DNA of 64,000 nucleotides from SAR202 cluster bacterium bin22 (lineage in GTDB: Bacteria > Chloroflexota > Dehalococcoidia > Lucifugimonadales > UBA3495): positions 186,001 to 250,000 of the forward strand of contig MPMM01000002.1 in assembly GCA_002238505.1 (NCBI GenBank), written 5' to 3'. The first letter of the stretch is position 1; every line of letters begins with the position of its first letter. A program made the translations under genes and the position numbers. This document shows, one piece after another, positions 1 through 7,418 of the stretch. The notes under the pieces are model-generated. The model did no database searches. It had not been told where the DNA came from and was given only the letters and a program-made list of their open reading frames with translations.

Positions 1-1813
1 GTTCTTCCATACGCTGGCGGCGCAGGTCGCCGGACGGGGTCGCGTTGGCTACCTCGACCCGCTCCTCAAATTCATCGTAGCAGACACCGCTGGAGCGGCT
101 GAAGCAGCTGTTCCGCAGGATGGCCTGCCTGGAGAAGTCCAGAGACTCGGTCGAGGTGGCCGGCGCGGTGATGTGCATTGAGGAGAAGTTGGGCATGCCG
201 GGGCCCAGGGTGAGGCACTTTTCGTGCAGGGTTGAGCCGGCAGCGGCCTCAAAGTCCTCGCGAGTGCGACCGTGGCCGCAGTTGGAACGACCGGTGCCAG
301 CGTGGATGGAGGACTCAACCACCAGCAACTCGACGTTGAATCCCACGTCACTCCAGAAGGTGATTACAGATTCGGCGTACTCTACGTCCTTTGGCACCCG
401 CTGGGAGCGGATATGCAGCTTGATCAGGCTGTCTTCCGCCTCCGGGTCATAGCCTACCTGGGCCATTAGCTCCATGGCCCGTTCCGGATCGTAGGGGTAA
501 CCGGCGGAGTTTTCCGGCGTAATACCTACGGTACCGGTCTGGGCGATGTTGCCATAGCATTCAAGGACGCCATCAAATATTTCCGCCATCACGGTTTCGC
601 AGTCGATGGCCAGGTTCAAGGCTTCCCGAATTTCCTTCAGGCGAAGCCAGGGATGGTGCACCGTGTCAATGGCGTAAACGTAGGCCTCGTTATTGGTTGC
701 GGAGACCCACTTGGGAGCCAGTTCACGGTCCTGGAAGGCGATTTCCGCCCAGTCAGCTTCTTGGGATGACAGAGCCGCAGCCCTGACCAGGGGCTCATTG
801 CGCCACTGCTGATAAAGGGTCTTGATGGTGGGGGCGCGTGAGTAGTTAGTTGCCGGGTTGGGATTGTACCCTTCGTAGGCTTCCAGTTCCACTTCCAGGC
901 CCGTGCGCCACTCTACGATTTTGTAGGGGCCAAGACCGACGGTGAAGCGTTCGACTTCGTCGGGCATTTCCTCTGGCAGGTCGGCGGCTGAACTCGCGCC
1001 CGTGACGTCAAGGAACCAGCCTACGTCCTGGAACTTGGTGAAAATGGTGGTGCGAGGAAGGATGGGGCACGCCTTGCCGCAGACTACGTCAAGGGTGTAT
1101 TCGTCCACCACTTCGCCACCGAACACGCCATGGAAGCTGAAGTCGTTGGAGTTATAGTGGCCGCTAGTTTCTTCGTCGCCGAAGAAGTCAATCCAGAAGG
1201 CGGCCTGCTCAGCATTCCAGGGAGCGCCGTTGTGGAAGGTGACACCCTGGCGCAAGTTGAACCGCCAGCGGTCAGCATCAATCTGCTCCCAGCCCTCTAT
1301 GCCGGTTAGCCCAACCACCCGGTAGTCGTTGTGGTCATCGATCCAGGTGAGGGGGTCGCTGGCGAGGTCGTCGCAAATGGTGTTCTGGATGTTGCCGCCG
1401 CAGTTGGCGCTGGCAGCGCCAATGGTGGTCGGTTCTTCCGCGGTGAGGAAGACCATGGAATCTCTGGCCGCTACAGCCGGCTCGGCGGGAACCGGAGTGG
1501 GCTGCGGAGCCGCAGTAGGCGCGGCAGCATCGGTTGATGTCTGAGGCGCAGGCGCTTCAGGCTGGGCCGCTTCCTGCATTTGTTCCGCAGGCTGGGCCGA
1601 CTCTTGCATCTGTTCCTGGGGCGCTTGAGTGGCAGGAATGGCCAAAGCCTGAGGCCTGGCGGTGTCAGGCTCCGCGGCGGGCGCTGCCGACCCGGAAGCG
1701 GGTTCTTCCGCGGTAGGAGAGCCGCACGCTACAGCAACCAGGGCCACCAGCGCCAGGATGGACATCAGCGCCCGGCTAAATCTGTATCGTCTTGCAGATT
1801 TGGTTGTTCTCAT
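1..1813 (-). CDS. ABC transporter substrate-binding lipoprotein, family 5 (3' end outside window)
   Basis: Extracellular solute-binding protein of the peptide/nickel/opine type (SBP_bac_5), which captures a substrate outside the membrane for an ABC importer. At least 604 codons are present and the gene runs off the left edge. The N-terminus (MRTTKSARRYRFSRALM) is followed by a hydrophobic stretch ending in a lipobox VAVAC, so it is probably a lipid-anchored precursor. Residues of about 35-115 form an Ala/Pro/Gln-rich linker containing repeated QEQMQE/AEQMQE units. The folded domain then shows the family pattern of a RWRFNLRQGVTFHNGAPW-type segment. The ATG at 1813 is preceded by GGAGGAGC, and a strong promoter lies about 115 nt further upstream. 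Cognate permeases are not in the window, so the substrate is unknown. Confidence 0.88.
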   Translation of the reverse strand, partial: MRTTKSARRYRFSRALMSILALVALVAVACGSPTAEEPASGSAAPAAEPDTARPQALAIPATQAPQEQMQESAQPAEQMQEAAQPEAPAPQTSTDAAAPTAAPQPTPVPAEPAVAARDSMVFLTAEEPTTIGAASANCGGNIQNTICDDLASDPLTWIDDHNDYRVVGLTGIEGWEQIDADRWRFNLRQGVTFHNGAPWNAEQAAFWIDFFGDEETSGHYNSNDFSFHGVFGGEVVDEYTLDVVCGKACPILPRTTIFTKFQDVGWFLDVTGASSAADLPEEMPDEVERFTVGLGPYKIVEWRTGLEVELEAYEGYNPNPATNYSRAPTIKTLYQQWRNEPLVRAAALSSQEADWAEIAFQDRELAPKWVSATNNEAYVYAIDTVHHPWLRLKEIREALNLAIDCETVMAEIFDGVLECYGNIAQTGTVGITPENSAGYPYDPERAMELMAQVGYDPEAEDSLIKLHIRSQRVPKDVEYAESVITFWSDVGFNVELLVVESSIHAGTGRSNCGHGRTREDFEAAAGSTLHEKCLTLGPGMPNFSSMHITAPATSTESLDFSRQAILRNSCFSRSSGVCYDEFEERVEVANATPSGDLRRQRMEE

Positions 1814-1934
1814 TTCCGTGCTCCTCCAGAGACATGCTTAGAGGTATGCGTAAAAAAACTATATTTCTGTTTGATTTCCTTTGCCTCTTACCTCCTCTCC
1901 TGAAAGAATGCTTCTTTAGAAAGAAGTTCGTGAC

Positions 1935-1963
1935 TTTATATAATAGTTATCATCCAAAGTCAA
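1935..1963 (-). promoter_or_regulatory. Sigma70-type promoter for the solute-binding lipoprotein gene
   Basis: On the minus strand TTGACT (1963-1958) is followed after exactly 17 nt by TATAAA (1940-1935). Predicted transcription would start near 1928, leaving a leader of about 115 nt. A palindrome CTTCTTTAGAAAGAAG (1911-1926) sits at the predicted start and could be an operator or a leader hairpin; that role is inference. Confidence 0.7.
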
Positions 1964-2567
1964 TTGCTTCCCACGGGAACGGTAAAAAGATGCCGAAATG
2001 TCCTGATATTTGTCAGAAGATGTTGCGAATAACGTTAATGTTGGTCGGGCATTGGCGTAAGGAGGTTTCAGCATAATTAGAAAGAGTGGAGGAAACCCAA
2101 CTGGGGCATTGTCAGCTTGAACTCCCTCTCCCAGAGCATCAATACTCTTAATCAAGGTTTTAAGGGACCGCCTGGGCCTCCCGGGTTCAGGAAGGGTATC
2201 AGCGGTATTCCAGGGTCAACGGTGTGGGGTCTCGGCGGATTTCGGCGTTGCGTTCCGTCAATTACAGGAATGGAAAAAGACGGCCTTTCGGGGATACCCA
2301 CTTGAGAGGGGAAGTGATGGGTGACTCGCTGGGGCCGCATGGTGACATAACTGAACCCCAATCATTCTGCCCAATTGTTAATGTCAGGGAGTCTTCCGAT
2401 GGAATGCAAAGCGGGTTCCACCCCTGCTGTGGGAAGGCAGCGTTCCGATTTAGTTGGCCTGGCGGCGTTACGGTAATGCGGACCATGGGCTGGGGCGGTT
2501 CGCGAACCGCCCCTGCGAGTATCAGGACAACCTTAAAAGGATACCCGCCGGTGGCTGCAGGGTCTGG
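1964..2567. other. Intergenic region without a supported gene
   Basis: About 600 bases between the divergent promoters of the solute-binding protein gene and guaB3. Only short overlapping open frames are present, without good ribosome-binding sites or recognisable products. The one clear structure is the 22-bp palindrome at 2492-2513. Confidence 0.6.
2492..2513. repeat. Perfect 22-bp palindrome, REP-like
   Basis: The arm GGGGCGGTTCG (2492-2502) is followed directly by its exact reverse complement (2503-2513). It resembles the G/C-rich inverted repeat at 24502-24522 in composition and intergenic position. No T-run follows, so it is more likely a dispersed repeat or protein-binding palindrome than a terminator. 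Confidence 0.6.
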
Positions 2568-2596
2568 TTGACTAACCCACAGCTATACGATAGATT
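2568..2596 (+). promoter_or_regulatory. Sigma70-type promoter for guaB3
   Basis: TTGACT at 2568-2573 and TAGATT at 2591-2596 are separated by 17 nt. Predicted start near 2603 leaves a leader of about 30 nt before the ATG at 2635. Confidence 0.55.
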
Positions 2597-2634
2597 CTAT
2601 TGATTAAAATCCCCGACTAGCGAGGTGTGCAGGG

Positions 2635-3768
2635 ATGTCAAGACGCCTGTTCAAAGAGTTGGAGCGGTCCTACGGCTTTGACGAAGTTGCCATAGTGCCC
2701 GGCAATGTGACCATAAATCCCGAATTGACATCCACGAAAATGACCATCGGGGAATGCACTTTTGATGCGCCCATGATGGCTTCAGCCATGGATGGCACGG
2801 TTTCTCCCAAGTTCGCTACTTTGATGGACGGACTGGGCGGTCTCGGTGTGCTCAACGGCGAGGGTCTTTACTCCCGCTACGACGACCCCTACGCCATCCT
2901 GGAAGAAATTACCTCGATGCCCCAGGAGGAGGTTACCCAATACCTCCAGCAGGTTTACGCGGAACCGATCAAGGACAACCTGATCGGCAAGAGAGTAGAG
3001 GAAATAAAAGGCGCAGGGTCCACCTGCGCCATTGCTTTTACCCCACAGAACACCAAGCGCATGTCCCCGGCGGCAGTGGAGGCTGGCGCGGACATCGTAG
3101 TCGTACAGTCCACGGTCACCACTGCCCGGCACCAGTCCCGCAGCTATCGGGGCCTGATTTTCGCGGAACTGATTGACTCGCTAAGCGTTCCGGTGGTAGT
3201 GGGCAACTGCGTCAGCTATGACGTGGCCATGGAACTGATGGAAACGGGCGTTGACGGAATACTGGTCGGCGTGGGGCCGGGCGCAGCCTGCACCACCCGC
3301 GAGGTGACCGGCGTGGGAGTCCCCCAGGTGAGCGCTACCCTGGAGTGCGCCGCCGCCCGCCAGGACTATTTCCATCGTACCGGGCGGTACGTCAATGTGA
3401 TTACCGACGGGGGCATCCGGACCGGCGGCGACATGTGCAAGGCCATCGCCAGCGGCGCCGACGGTGTAATGGTCGGGACGCCCTTTGCCCAGGCCGAAGA
3501 GGCTCCGGGTCGGGGCTATAACTGGGGTATGGCCAACGCCCATGCCGAGTTGCCCCGGGGCACCCGCATCAAGGTAGGGACCAGGGCTTCGTTGAAGGAG
3601 ATAATGTACGGTCCCACCTCGGTGACCAACGGCACCCAGAACCTGGTTGGCGCTCTTCAGGTAGCCATGGGTATGTGCGGGGCCTATACCATTCGGGACT
3701 TTCACCAGGCGGAAATGGTCATCGCCCCGGCCATCAAGACCGAGGGCAAGTTCTTCCAGCTTGGTTAG
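2635..3768 (+). CDS. guaB3: GuaB3-family IMP dehydrogenase-related protein
   Basis: A 377-residue (beta/alpha)8-barrel protein of the IMP dehydrogenase/GMP reductase superfamily. It lacks the CBS-domain pair of ordinary IMPDH and has the length of the actinobacterial and chloroflexal GuaB3 group. The start ([20 protein letters not shown]) is typical of that group. The catalytic loop is visible as [20 protein letters not shown] at about residues 211-230, with the Cys that attacks the purine C2. The phosphate-binding segment follows as [19 protein letters not shown], with [12 protein letters not shown] after it. Members are predicted to act in cytosolic purine nucleotide interconversion; whether this one oxidises IMP or reduces GMP is not decidable here. 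It has its own promoter and stands upstream of the selenoprotein gene with a 123-nt gap. Confidence 0.9.
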   Translation: MSRRLFKELERSYGFDEVAIVPGNVTINPELTSTKMTIGECTFDAPMMASAMDGTVSPKFATLMDGLGGLGVLNGEGLYSRYDDPYAILEEITSMPQEEVTQYLQQVYAEPIKDNLIGKRVEEIKGAGSTCAIAFTPQNTKRMSPAAVEAGADIVVVQSTVTTARHQSRSYRGLIFAELIDSLSVPVVVGNCVSYDVAMELMETGVDGILVGVGPGAACTTREVTGVGVPQVSATLECAAARQDYFHRTGRYVNVITDGGIRTGGDMCKAIASGADGVMVGTPFAQAEEAPGRGYNWGMANAHAELPRGTRIKVGTRASLKEIMYGPTSVTNGTQNLVGALQVAMGMCGAYTIRDFHQAEMVIAPAIKTEGKFFQLG

Positions 3769-3891
3769 CGTTTCCTGCGTTCTGATTTAATGCTGACTGC
3801 ACAGCGGCGGGAGCCGGGCTGGTGAAAGCCGTTGCAAAGCAGCGCATGATCTTTCAGTCCTTTAGTAGAAGATTCCGGGAGGTTACAGGTT

Positions 3892-4434
3892 ATGGTTTCA
3901 GCGACCGGGACAATTCAGATTCTGGATCCCCGACCGGAGGATGTTCCTGAGGAGAGGGGACTCAGTTCCGAGCTTCCCAGCCTGGAAGGCAAGGTAATCG
4001 GACTGCTGGAGAACCGGAAGTACCACGCGGACTCGTTCCTGCTGGAATTGCAGCGGGTGCTGGAGGAGGAGTACAAGGCCAGGAAGGTGGTCTATGCCTC
4101 CAAATTTACCTTCAGCATGCCCTGCGCCGACGAAACGATAGACACCCTGGTGGAGGAATGCGATGTCGTTGTCCACGGCATCGCGGATTGAGGCTCCTGC
4201 ACGGCGTGGGGTCTCCACGACACAGTAGTAACCGAATCCCACGGGGTTCCGTCGGTCAGCGTCATTACCAGCTCATTCACGCGGGCAGCCCACGCCCGGG
4301 CTGCGGCATTGGGAATGCCGGGGGTGCGCATTGTGGAACTGCCCAGCCCCCTGGCGTCTCGCAGCGTCGAGGAAGTGCAGGCGATGGCCCACGAATATGC
4401 TGAAGAAATCGTGGGATTGCTGACCACCGGATAG
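3892..4434 (+). CDS. UGSC-family selenoprotein with in-frame UGA (Sec100)
   Basis: The frame opens at ATG 3892 after GGGAGG (3877-3882) and reaches a TGA at codon 100 (4189-4191). The same frame continues for 80 codons to TAG at 4432-4434, giving 180 residues. The residues around the TGA read HGIAD-U-GSCTAWGLHD, the signature that names the family annotated in databases as UGSC family (seleno)protein. The downstream half (VTESHGVPSVSVIT, RAAALGMPGVRIVELPSPLA) is protein-like and matches the family pattern as I recall it, so the TGA is read here as selenocysteine rather than stop. A SECIS-like hairpin lies at the expected distance. The U-x-x-C arrangement suggests thiol/selenol redox chemistry, but no activity is known to me. 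It lies 89 nt upstream of the AIM24-like gene, with a terminator between. Sec-insertion genes (selA, selB, selC, selD) are not in the window and must lie elsewhere. Confidence 0.88.
4192..4226 (+). promoter_or_regulatory. Bacterial SECIS-like hairpin downstream of the Sec UGA
   Basis: CGTGG (4205-4209) and CCACG (4215-4219) form a five-pair stem closed by the loop GGTCT (4210-4214). The loop begins 18 nt after the UGA. The E. coli fdhF SECIS, as I recall its sequence, has the same GGUCU apical motif at the same 18-nt distance. This supports SelB-dependent recoding. Lower-stem pairing is imperfect and was not computed. Confidence 0.75.
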
Positions 4435-4459
4435 CGCCAGAAGATAGTGAAACCCTTTT

Positions 4460-4492
4460 CCGCCGGAGTCTTTGGCTCCGGCGGTTGTTTTG
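4460..4492 (+). terminator. Intrinsic terminator after the selenoprotein gene
   Basis: CCGCCGGAG (4460-4468) pairs perfectly with CTCCGGCGG (4476-4484) around a 7-nt loop, followed by TTGTTTTGATT. It would end or attenuate transcription before the AIM24-like gene. Confidence 0.8.
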
Positions 4493-4523
4493 ATTAGGGA
4501 TAAATGGAGGAGGTAGATGTGAT

Positions 4524-5216
4524 ATGCAAACAGTGATTGAATTTGAAGCAAGCTACGCCATGCTTACCGTGGTACTGGAGCCGGGGGAGAGCATAAAGGC
4601 TGAACCCGGGGCCATGGTAGCCCAGCAGGATGTGGAAATGAAAACCGGTTCGGGAGGTGGCGGCCTTTTCGGAGGCATCCGCCGGATGCTGGGCGGAGAG
4701 TCTTTCTTTATCAATACCTTCACCGCCAACAGAGACGGAGGGCAGGTGTGCCTGGCGCCGTCCACTCCCGGCGATATTGGTTCCTTTGCTTTGCCGACGG
4801 GCCGGAACCTGTTTATTCAGTCCAGTTCTTTCCTGGCCTGTACCGATAATGTTCAGACGGACTCGCAGTTCCAGGGATTCCGCGGCTTCTTCAGTGGAGA
4901 GAGCCTCTTTTTCCTGCGGGCATTCTGCGAGCGGGGGGATGGCACGGTCTTTTACAACTCATACGGGGCAATCAAACGCCTGCCGGTGGAGCCAGGCAAG
5001 GAACTGGTGGTGGATACCGGTCATCTTGTGGCTTTCAGCGATGACGTGGACTATTCAATTGGCAAGGTGGGAGGCATCCGGTCACTGCTGGGCGGCGGCG
5101 AGGGTCTGGTGATGAAGTTTCGGGGCAACGGGCACGTGTGGATACAGACCCGCAACCTGGCGTCCCTGGTGGAGAAGCTGATGCCCTTCCTGCCCACGCC
5201 GGACAGGGGGCAGTAA
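4524..5216 (+). CDS. AIM24 / TIGR00266 family protein
   Basis: A 230-residue all-beta protein of the AIM24/TIGR00266 family. The N-terminal half contains EPGAMVAQQDVEMKTGSGGG and a glycine-rich GGLFGGIRRMLGGESFFINTF. A similar block recurs near the C-terminus (GKVGGIRSLLGGGEGLVMKF), matching the internal pseudo-repeat of the family. Its molecular function is unknown in bacteria; the eukaryotic relative is a mitochondrial protein. No signal peptide or membrane segment is evident. It ends 2 nt before the next start codon, so the two genes are almost certainly co-transcribed and coupled. Confidence 0.85.
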   Translation: MQTVIEFEASYAMLTVVLEPGESIKAEPGAMVAQQDVEMKTGSGGGGLFGGIRRMLGGESFFINTFTANRDGGQVCLAPSTPGDIGSFALPTGRNLFIQSSSFLACTDNVQTDSQFQGFRGFFSGESLFFLRAFCERGDGTVFYNSYGAIKRLPVEPGKELVVDTGHLVAFSDDVDYSIGKVGGIRSLLGGGEGLVMKFRGNGHVWIQTRNLASLVEKLMPFLPTPDRGQ

Positions 5217-5218
5217 GG

Positions 5219-6286
5219 ATGAATCCATTGTCCATCCAATCGCGCCGGGTGGAGGTGGAAGCCTCCTTCGACGCTATCCAGGACTACTACGAACAGCAGG
5301 GCTGGACCGATGGACTGCCCGTGGTCCCTGCCACCGAGGATCTGGTGCGCAAGATGCTGCTGCCCTATGGTCAGGACCCTTCGACCAGCCTGGGCGTGGT
5401 ACAGCCCCGGAATGCCAGGGTTACGCTGGAGAAGGTGGCCATTAACGCGGTCATGGCCGGGTGCAAGCCCGAGCACTTCCCGGTGGTGGTGGCGGCGGTG
5501 AAGGCGGCGATGCAGCCGGACTTCAACATAGCGGGCGTGCAGGCCACTACCGGTGGCGCGGCGCCGGTGGTAATTGTTAATGGTCCCATAGCACGGGAGC
5601 TGGAAATCAATGGCGATTCCGGATGCTTCGGACCGGGTTACCGCGCCAATGCTTCCATTGGCCGCGCCCTTAGACTGTTCGTGCGAAACGTGGCGGGGCT
5701 GATACCCGGTGAAATGGACAAAGCCACCCTGGCCCTGCCGGCCCGGTACACCTTCTGCTTCGCCGAGAACGAGGCCCGCAGCCCCTGGGAACCGCTTCAC
5801 GTGGAAATGGGGCTTGACCCTTCGGCCAGCATGGTGACCCTGATGGGAATGCGGGGGATGTACACGATAATGGAAAGCACCTCTCCCACGGGCATCCAGG
5901 TGCTGCGTACCCTGGTGGGTTCCCTCAGGACCATTGGCGTCTCCAACTATTACCAGACGGGCACGGGCGCGCAGTTGGCCCTGGTGCTGTGTCCTGAGCA
6001 TGCTGCAGAAATCCACGCCTCGGGCCTTTCCAGGCAGGATGTGCGGGAGTATATATTCCAGAACGCCCGAATGCCGCTGCGCCGGCTGGAGGGCATTGCC
6101 CACTATGGCAACCGCAATTGGCCCAAGTGGATCGATGAATCGGACCCGGATGCCATGATTCCAATAGTGGGATCGGCTGATGACGTGCTGGTAGTGGTTG
6201 CGGGAGGCGATGGGCGTCATTCAGCATGGCTGGCCGGCTGGGGCGTAACCAGGAGGACAACGGAGGAGATAGAGCGGCCCGAGTAA
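5219..6286 (+). CDS. Uncharacterised conserved protein, WTDGLPV type, likely partner of the UGSC protein
   Basis: A 355-residue cytosolic-looking protein. The open frame extends upstream, but the ATG at 5219 directly after the AIM24 stop is preferred because the extra 27 residues would overlap that gene. Visible blocks include YYEQQGWTDGLPVVPATED near residue 25, NAVMAGCKPEHFPVVVAAVK, GPIARELEINGDSGCFGPGY and NRNWPKWIDESDPDAM. From memory, proteins with the WTDGLPV(V/I)P block occur beside or fused to UGSC proteins, so the neighbourhood fits. Two cysteines (in AGCKPE and SGCFGP) are candidate functional residues. No catalytic family could be assigned. The reading of this and the UGSC gene as one redox system is inference. 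Confidence 0.75.
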   Translation: MNPLSIQSRRVEVEASFDAIQDYYEQQGWTDGLPVVPATEDLVRKMLLPYGQDPSTSLGVVQPRNARVTLEKVAINAVMAGCKPEHFPVVVAAVKAAMQPDFNIAGVQATTGGAAPVVIVNGPIARELEINGDSGCFGPGYRANASIGRALRLFVRNVAGLIPGEMDKATLALPARYTFCFAENEARSPWEPLHVEMGLDPSASMVTLMGMRGMYTIMESTSPTGIQVLRTLVGSLRTIGVSNYYQTGTGAQLALVLCPEHAAEIHASGLSRQDVREYIFQNARMPLRRLEGIAHYGNRNWPKWIDESDPDAMIPIVGSADDVLVVVAGGDGRHSAWLAGWGVTRRTTEEIERPE

Positions 6287-6353
6287 CAATCAAGAACCGT
6301 CCTGCTGGATGGTGTGATACAAGAGTCGGCGCGGTAACAGACGCGCCGCTCCA

Positions 6354-6385
6354 GCCTCGCGGAATAGACCGCGAGGCTTTTTGTT
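6354..6385 (+). terminator. Intrinsic terminator after the UGSC/AIM24/WTDGLPV cluster
   Basis: GCCTCGCGG (6354-6362) pairs perfectly with CCGCGAGGC (6369-6377) around AATAGA, followed by TTTTTGTTT. Confidence 0.85.
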
Positions 6386-6657
6386 TCGTGCAAAGGGCCA
6401 TTATTGTGGGCGCCCTGTGCCTATACATTTCATTAAACAATACTCATCATTTGTATTAGGCCTTAAAGAGGGTTTGCAAAAGCAACCCTTCGTCAAGGCC
6501 ATATCATCGGTAATCACAATGCACAATATTAGTTTAATAAGTATGTTATCTGGCATAAGCGTCAATATAGCTACGATAATGACACGAACTGGATCAATGG
6601 AGGGGCAAAAGTATTCAATAATGTGAAGAAACTTATATAATAGGGCGATAAAAAGCA
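6386..6657. other. AT-rich intergenic region with one hairpin
   Basis: Visibly more AT-rich than the flanking genes. One nested hairpin is seen: GGCCTT (6459-6464) with AAGGCC (6495-6500), enclosing GGGTTTGC and GCAACCC. No protein-like open frame was recognised. The hairpin could belong to a leader or small RNA, but no promoter was identified for it. Confidence 0.5.
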
Positions 6658-6686
6658 TTGACATACCTCCAAATAGCCGATATTAT
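6658..6686 (+). promoter_or_regulatory. Near-consensus sigma70-type promoter
   Basis: A perfect TTGACA (6658-6663) and TATTAT (6681-6686) are 17 nt apart. Predicted start near 6693 is about 23 nt upstream of the ATG at 6716. Confidence 0.75.
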
Positions 6687-6715
6687 ATATTCATCACGGT
6701 TATGGAGGGCCAAAA

Positions 6716-6973
6716 ATGATGGAGGAGCGGATATCCGGATTAGGCATTGGTGAAACTGACATTCAGGAGTGCCAGCATCACTGGGTAATCCAGGAAGCGG
6801 ACGGACCTTTCAGTTCAGGATTTTGCCGTCTGTGTGGGGCTCTGAAAGAGTTTAAGAATTATCTTGAGTCCTCCCACTGGGGTGACGAGAAGACGCGCAG
6901 CGAATCCCGCACCCCCCTGGTGGGCATACCCTCAAAGGCACGCGTAATGGTGGAAGATGACGAAGATTTCTAG
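6716..6973 (+). CDS. Small conserved protein with possible zinc-binding CxHH/CxxC motif
   Basis: An 85-residue protein with the segment ECQHHWVIQEADGPFSSGF followed by CRLCGALKEFKNY. The Cys-x-His-His and Cys-x-x-Cys pair, about 19 residues apart, could coordinate one zinc ion. The C-terminus is acidic (VEDDEDF). It follows a near-consensus promoter and GGAGGG at 6704-6709. From memory such proteins occur in Dehalococcoidia, but the function is unknown. The ATG at 6716 is followed by a second ATG at 6719, and either could serve. Confidence 0.7.
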   Translation: MMEERISGLGIGETDIQECQHHWVIQEADGPFSSGFCRLCGALKEFKNYLESSHWGDEKTRSESRTPLVGIPSKARVMVEDDEDF

Positions 6974-7418
6974 ATTCCGGGTTTCCTCCTTCCCGGGACC
7001 GAAATACGGGAAACCGGCGTAGTTTCCGGAGGCCTGCCATTACATCCCGAGGATGTAATGGCAGGCAATGAGGATGGGTTGGGCGGAGGATTAACCCCGG
7101 GTAAACCTGCAAGCACACGGTAGCCAGCCCCGGCAATAGAAAACCCCTGCAACTTCTTATCAAGGTTACCTTTCGCCGGGTAGCCTTTCTGGCATCAACT
7201 TACTGGCCTGGCCCGGTATCCCAACCGGCCGGCGGGGCGGCGTATGCCCGGTTTTGAGTTGCGGCGCTCTGCTGCCCTGCGCCTGAAGCTGACAGGCTGG
7301 AAACCGGGGACTCACCGAGGGAATTTCCTGTAGTCCATGCCTTGCCGAATGGACGATGGGTGTATTATGGTCAATTGGTACCAACTCTTACCCCTCGACC
7401 TGCGGAGGCCCTCGCCTT
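6974..7418. other. Intergenic region upstream of dnaE
   Basis: Contains a REP-like stretch (about 6975-7030, with TTCCGG/CCGG motifs), the long hairpin at 7032-7066, and a candidate dnaE promoter with TTGCCG (7342-7347) and TATTAT (7363-7368) spaced 15 nt. No supported gene was seen. Confidence 0.5.
7032..7066. repeat. Long perfect hairpin, 16-bp stem and 3-nt loop
   Basis: GCCTGCCATTACATCC (7032-7047) is exactly complementary to GGATGTAATGGCAGGC (7051-7066) around CGA. No T-run follows on either side, so it is not a standard terminator; it may be a remnant of a palindromic repeat. Confidence 0.7.

Noticed and set aside
3181-3705. Open frame on the minus strand over guaB3
   Set aside because: It lies entirely opposite a well-supported gene and has no recognisable product.
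3892-4191. Reading the selenoprotein gene as a 99-residue protein ending at the TGA
   Set aside because: The downstream 80 codons are protein-like, continue the family pattern, and are preceded by a SECIS-like hairpin, so the TGA is best read as selenocysteine.
7356-7418. Upstream ATG as start of dnaE
   Set aside because: It lacks a ribosome-binding site and lies at the candidate promoter, whereas TTG 7419 has GGAGG upstream and fits the family N-terminus.
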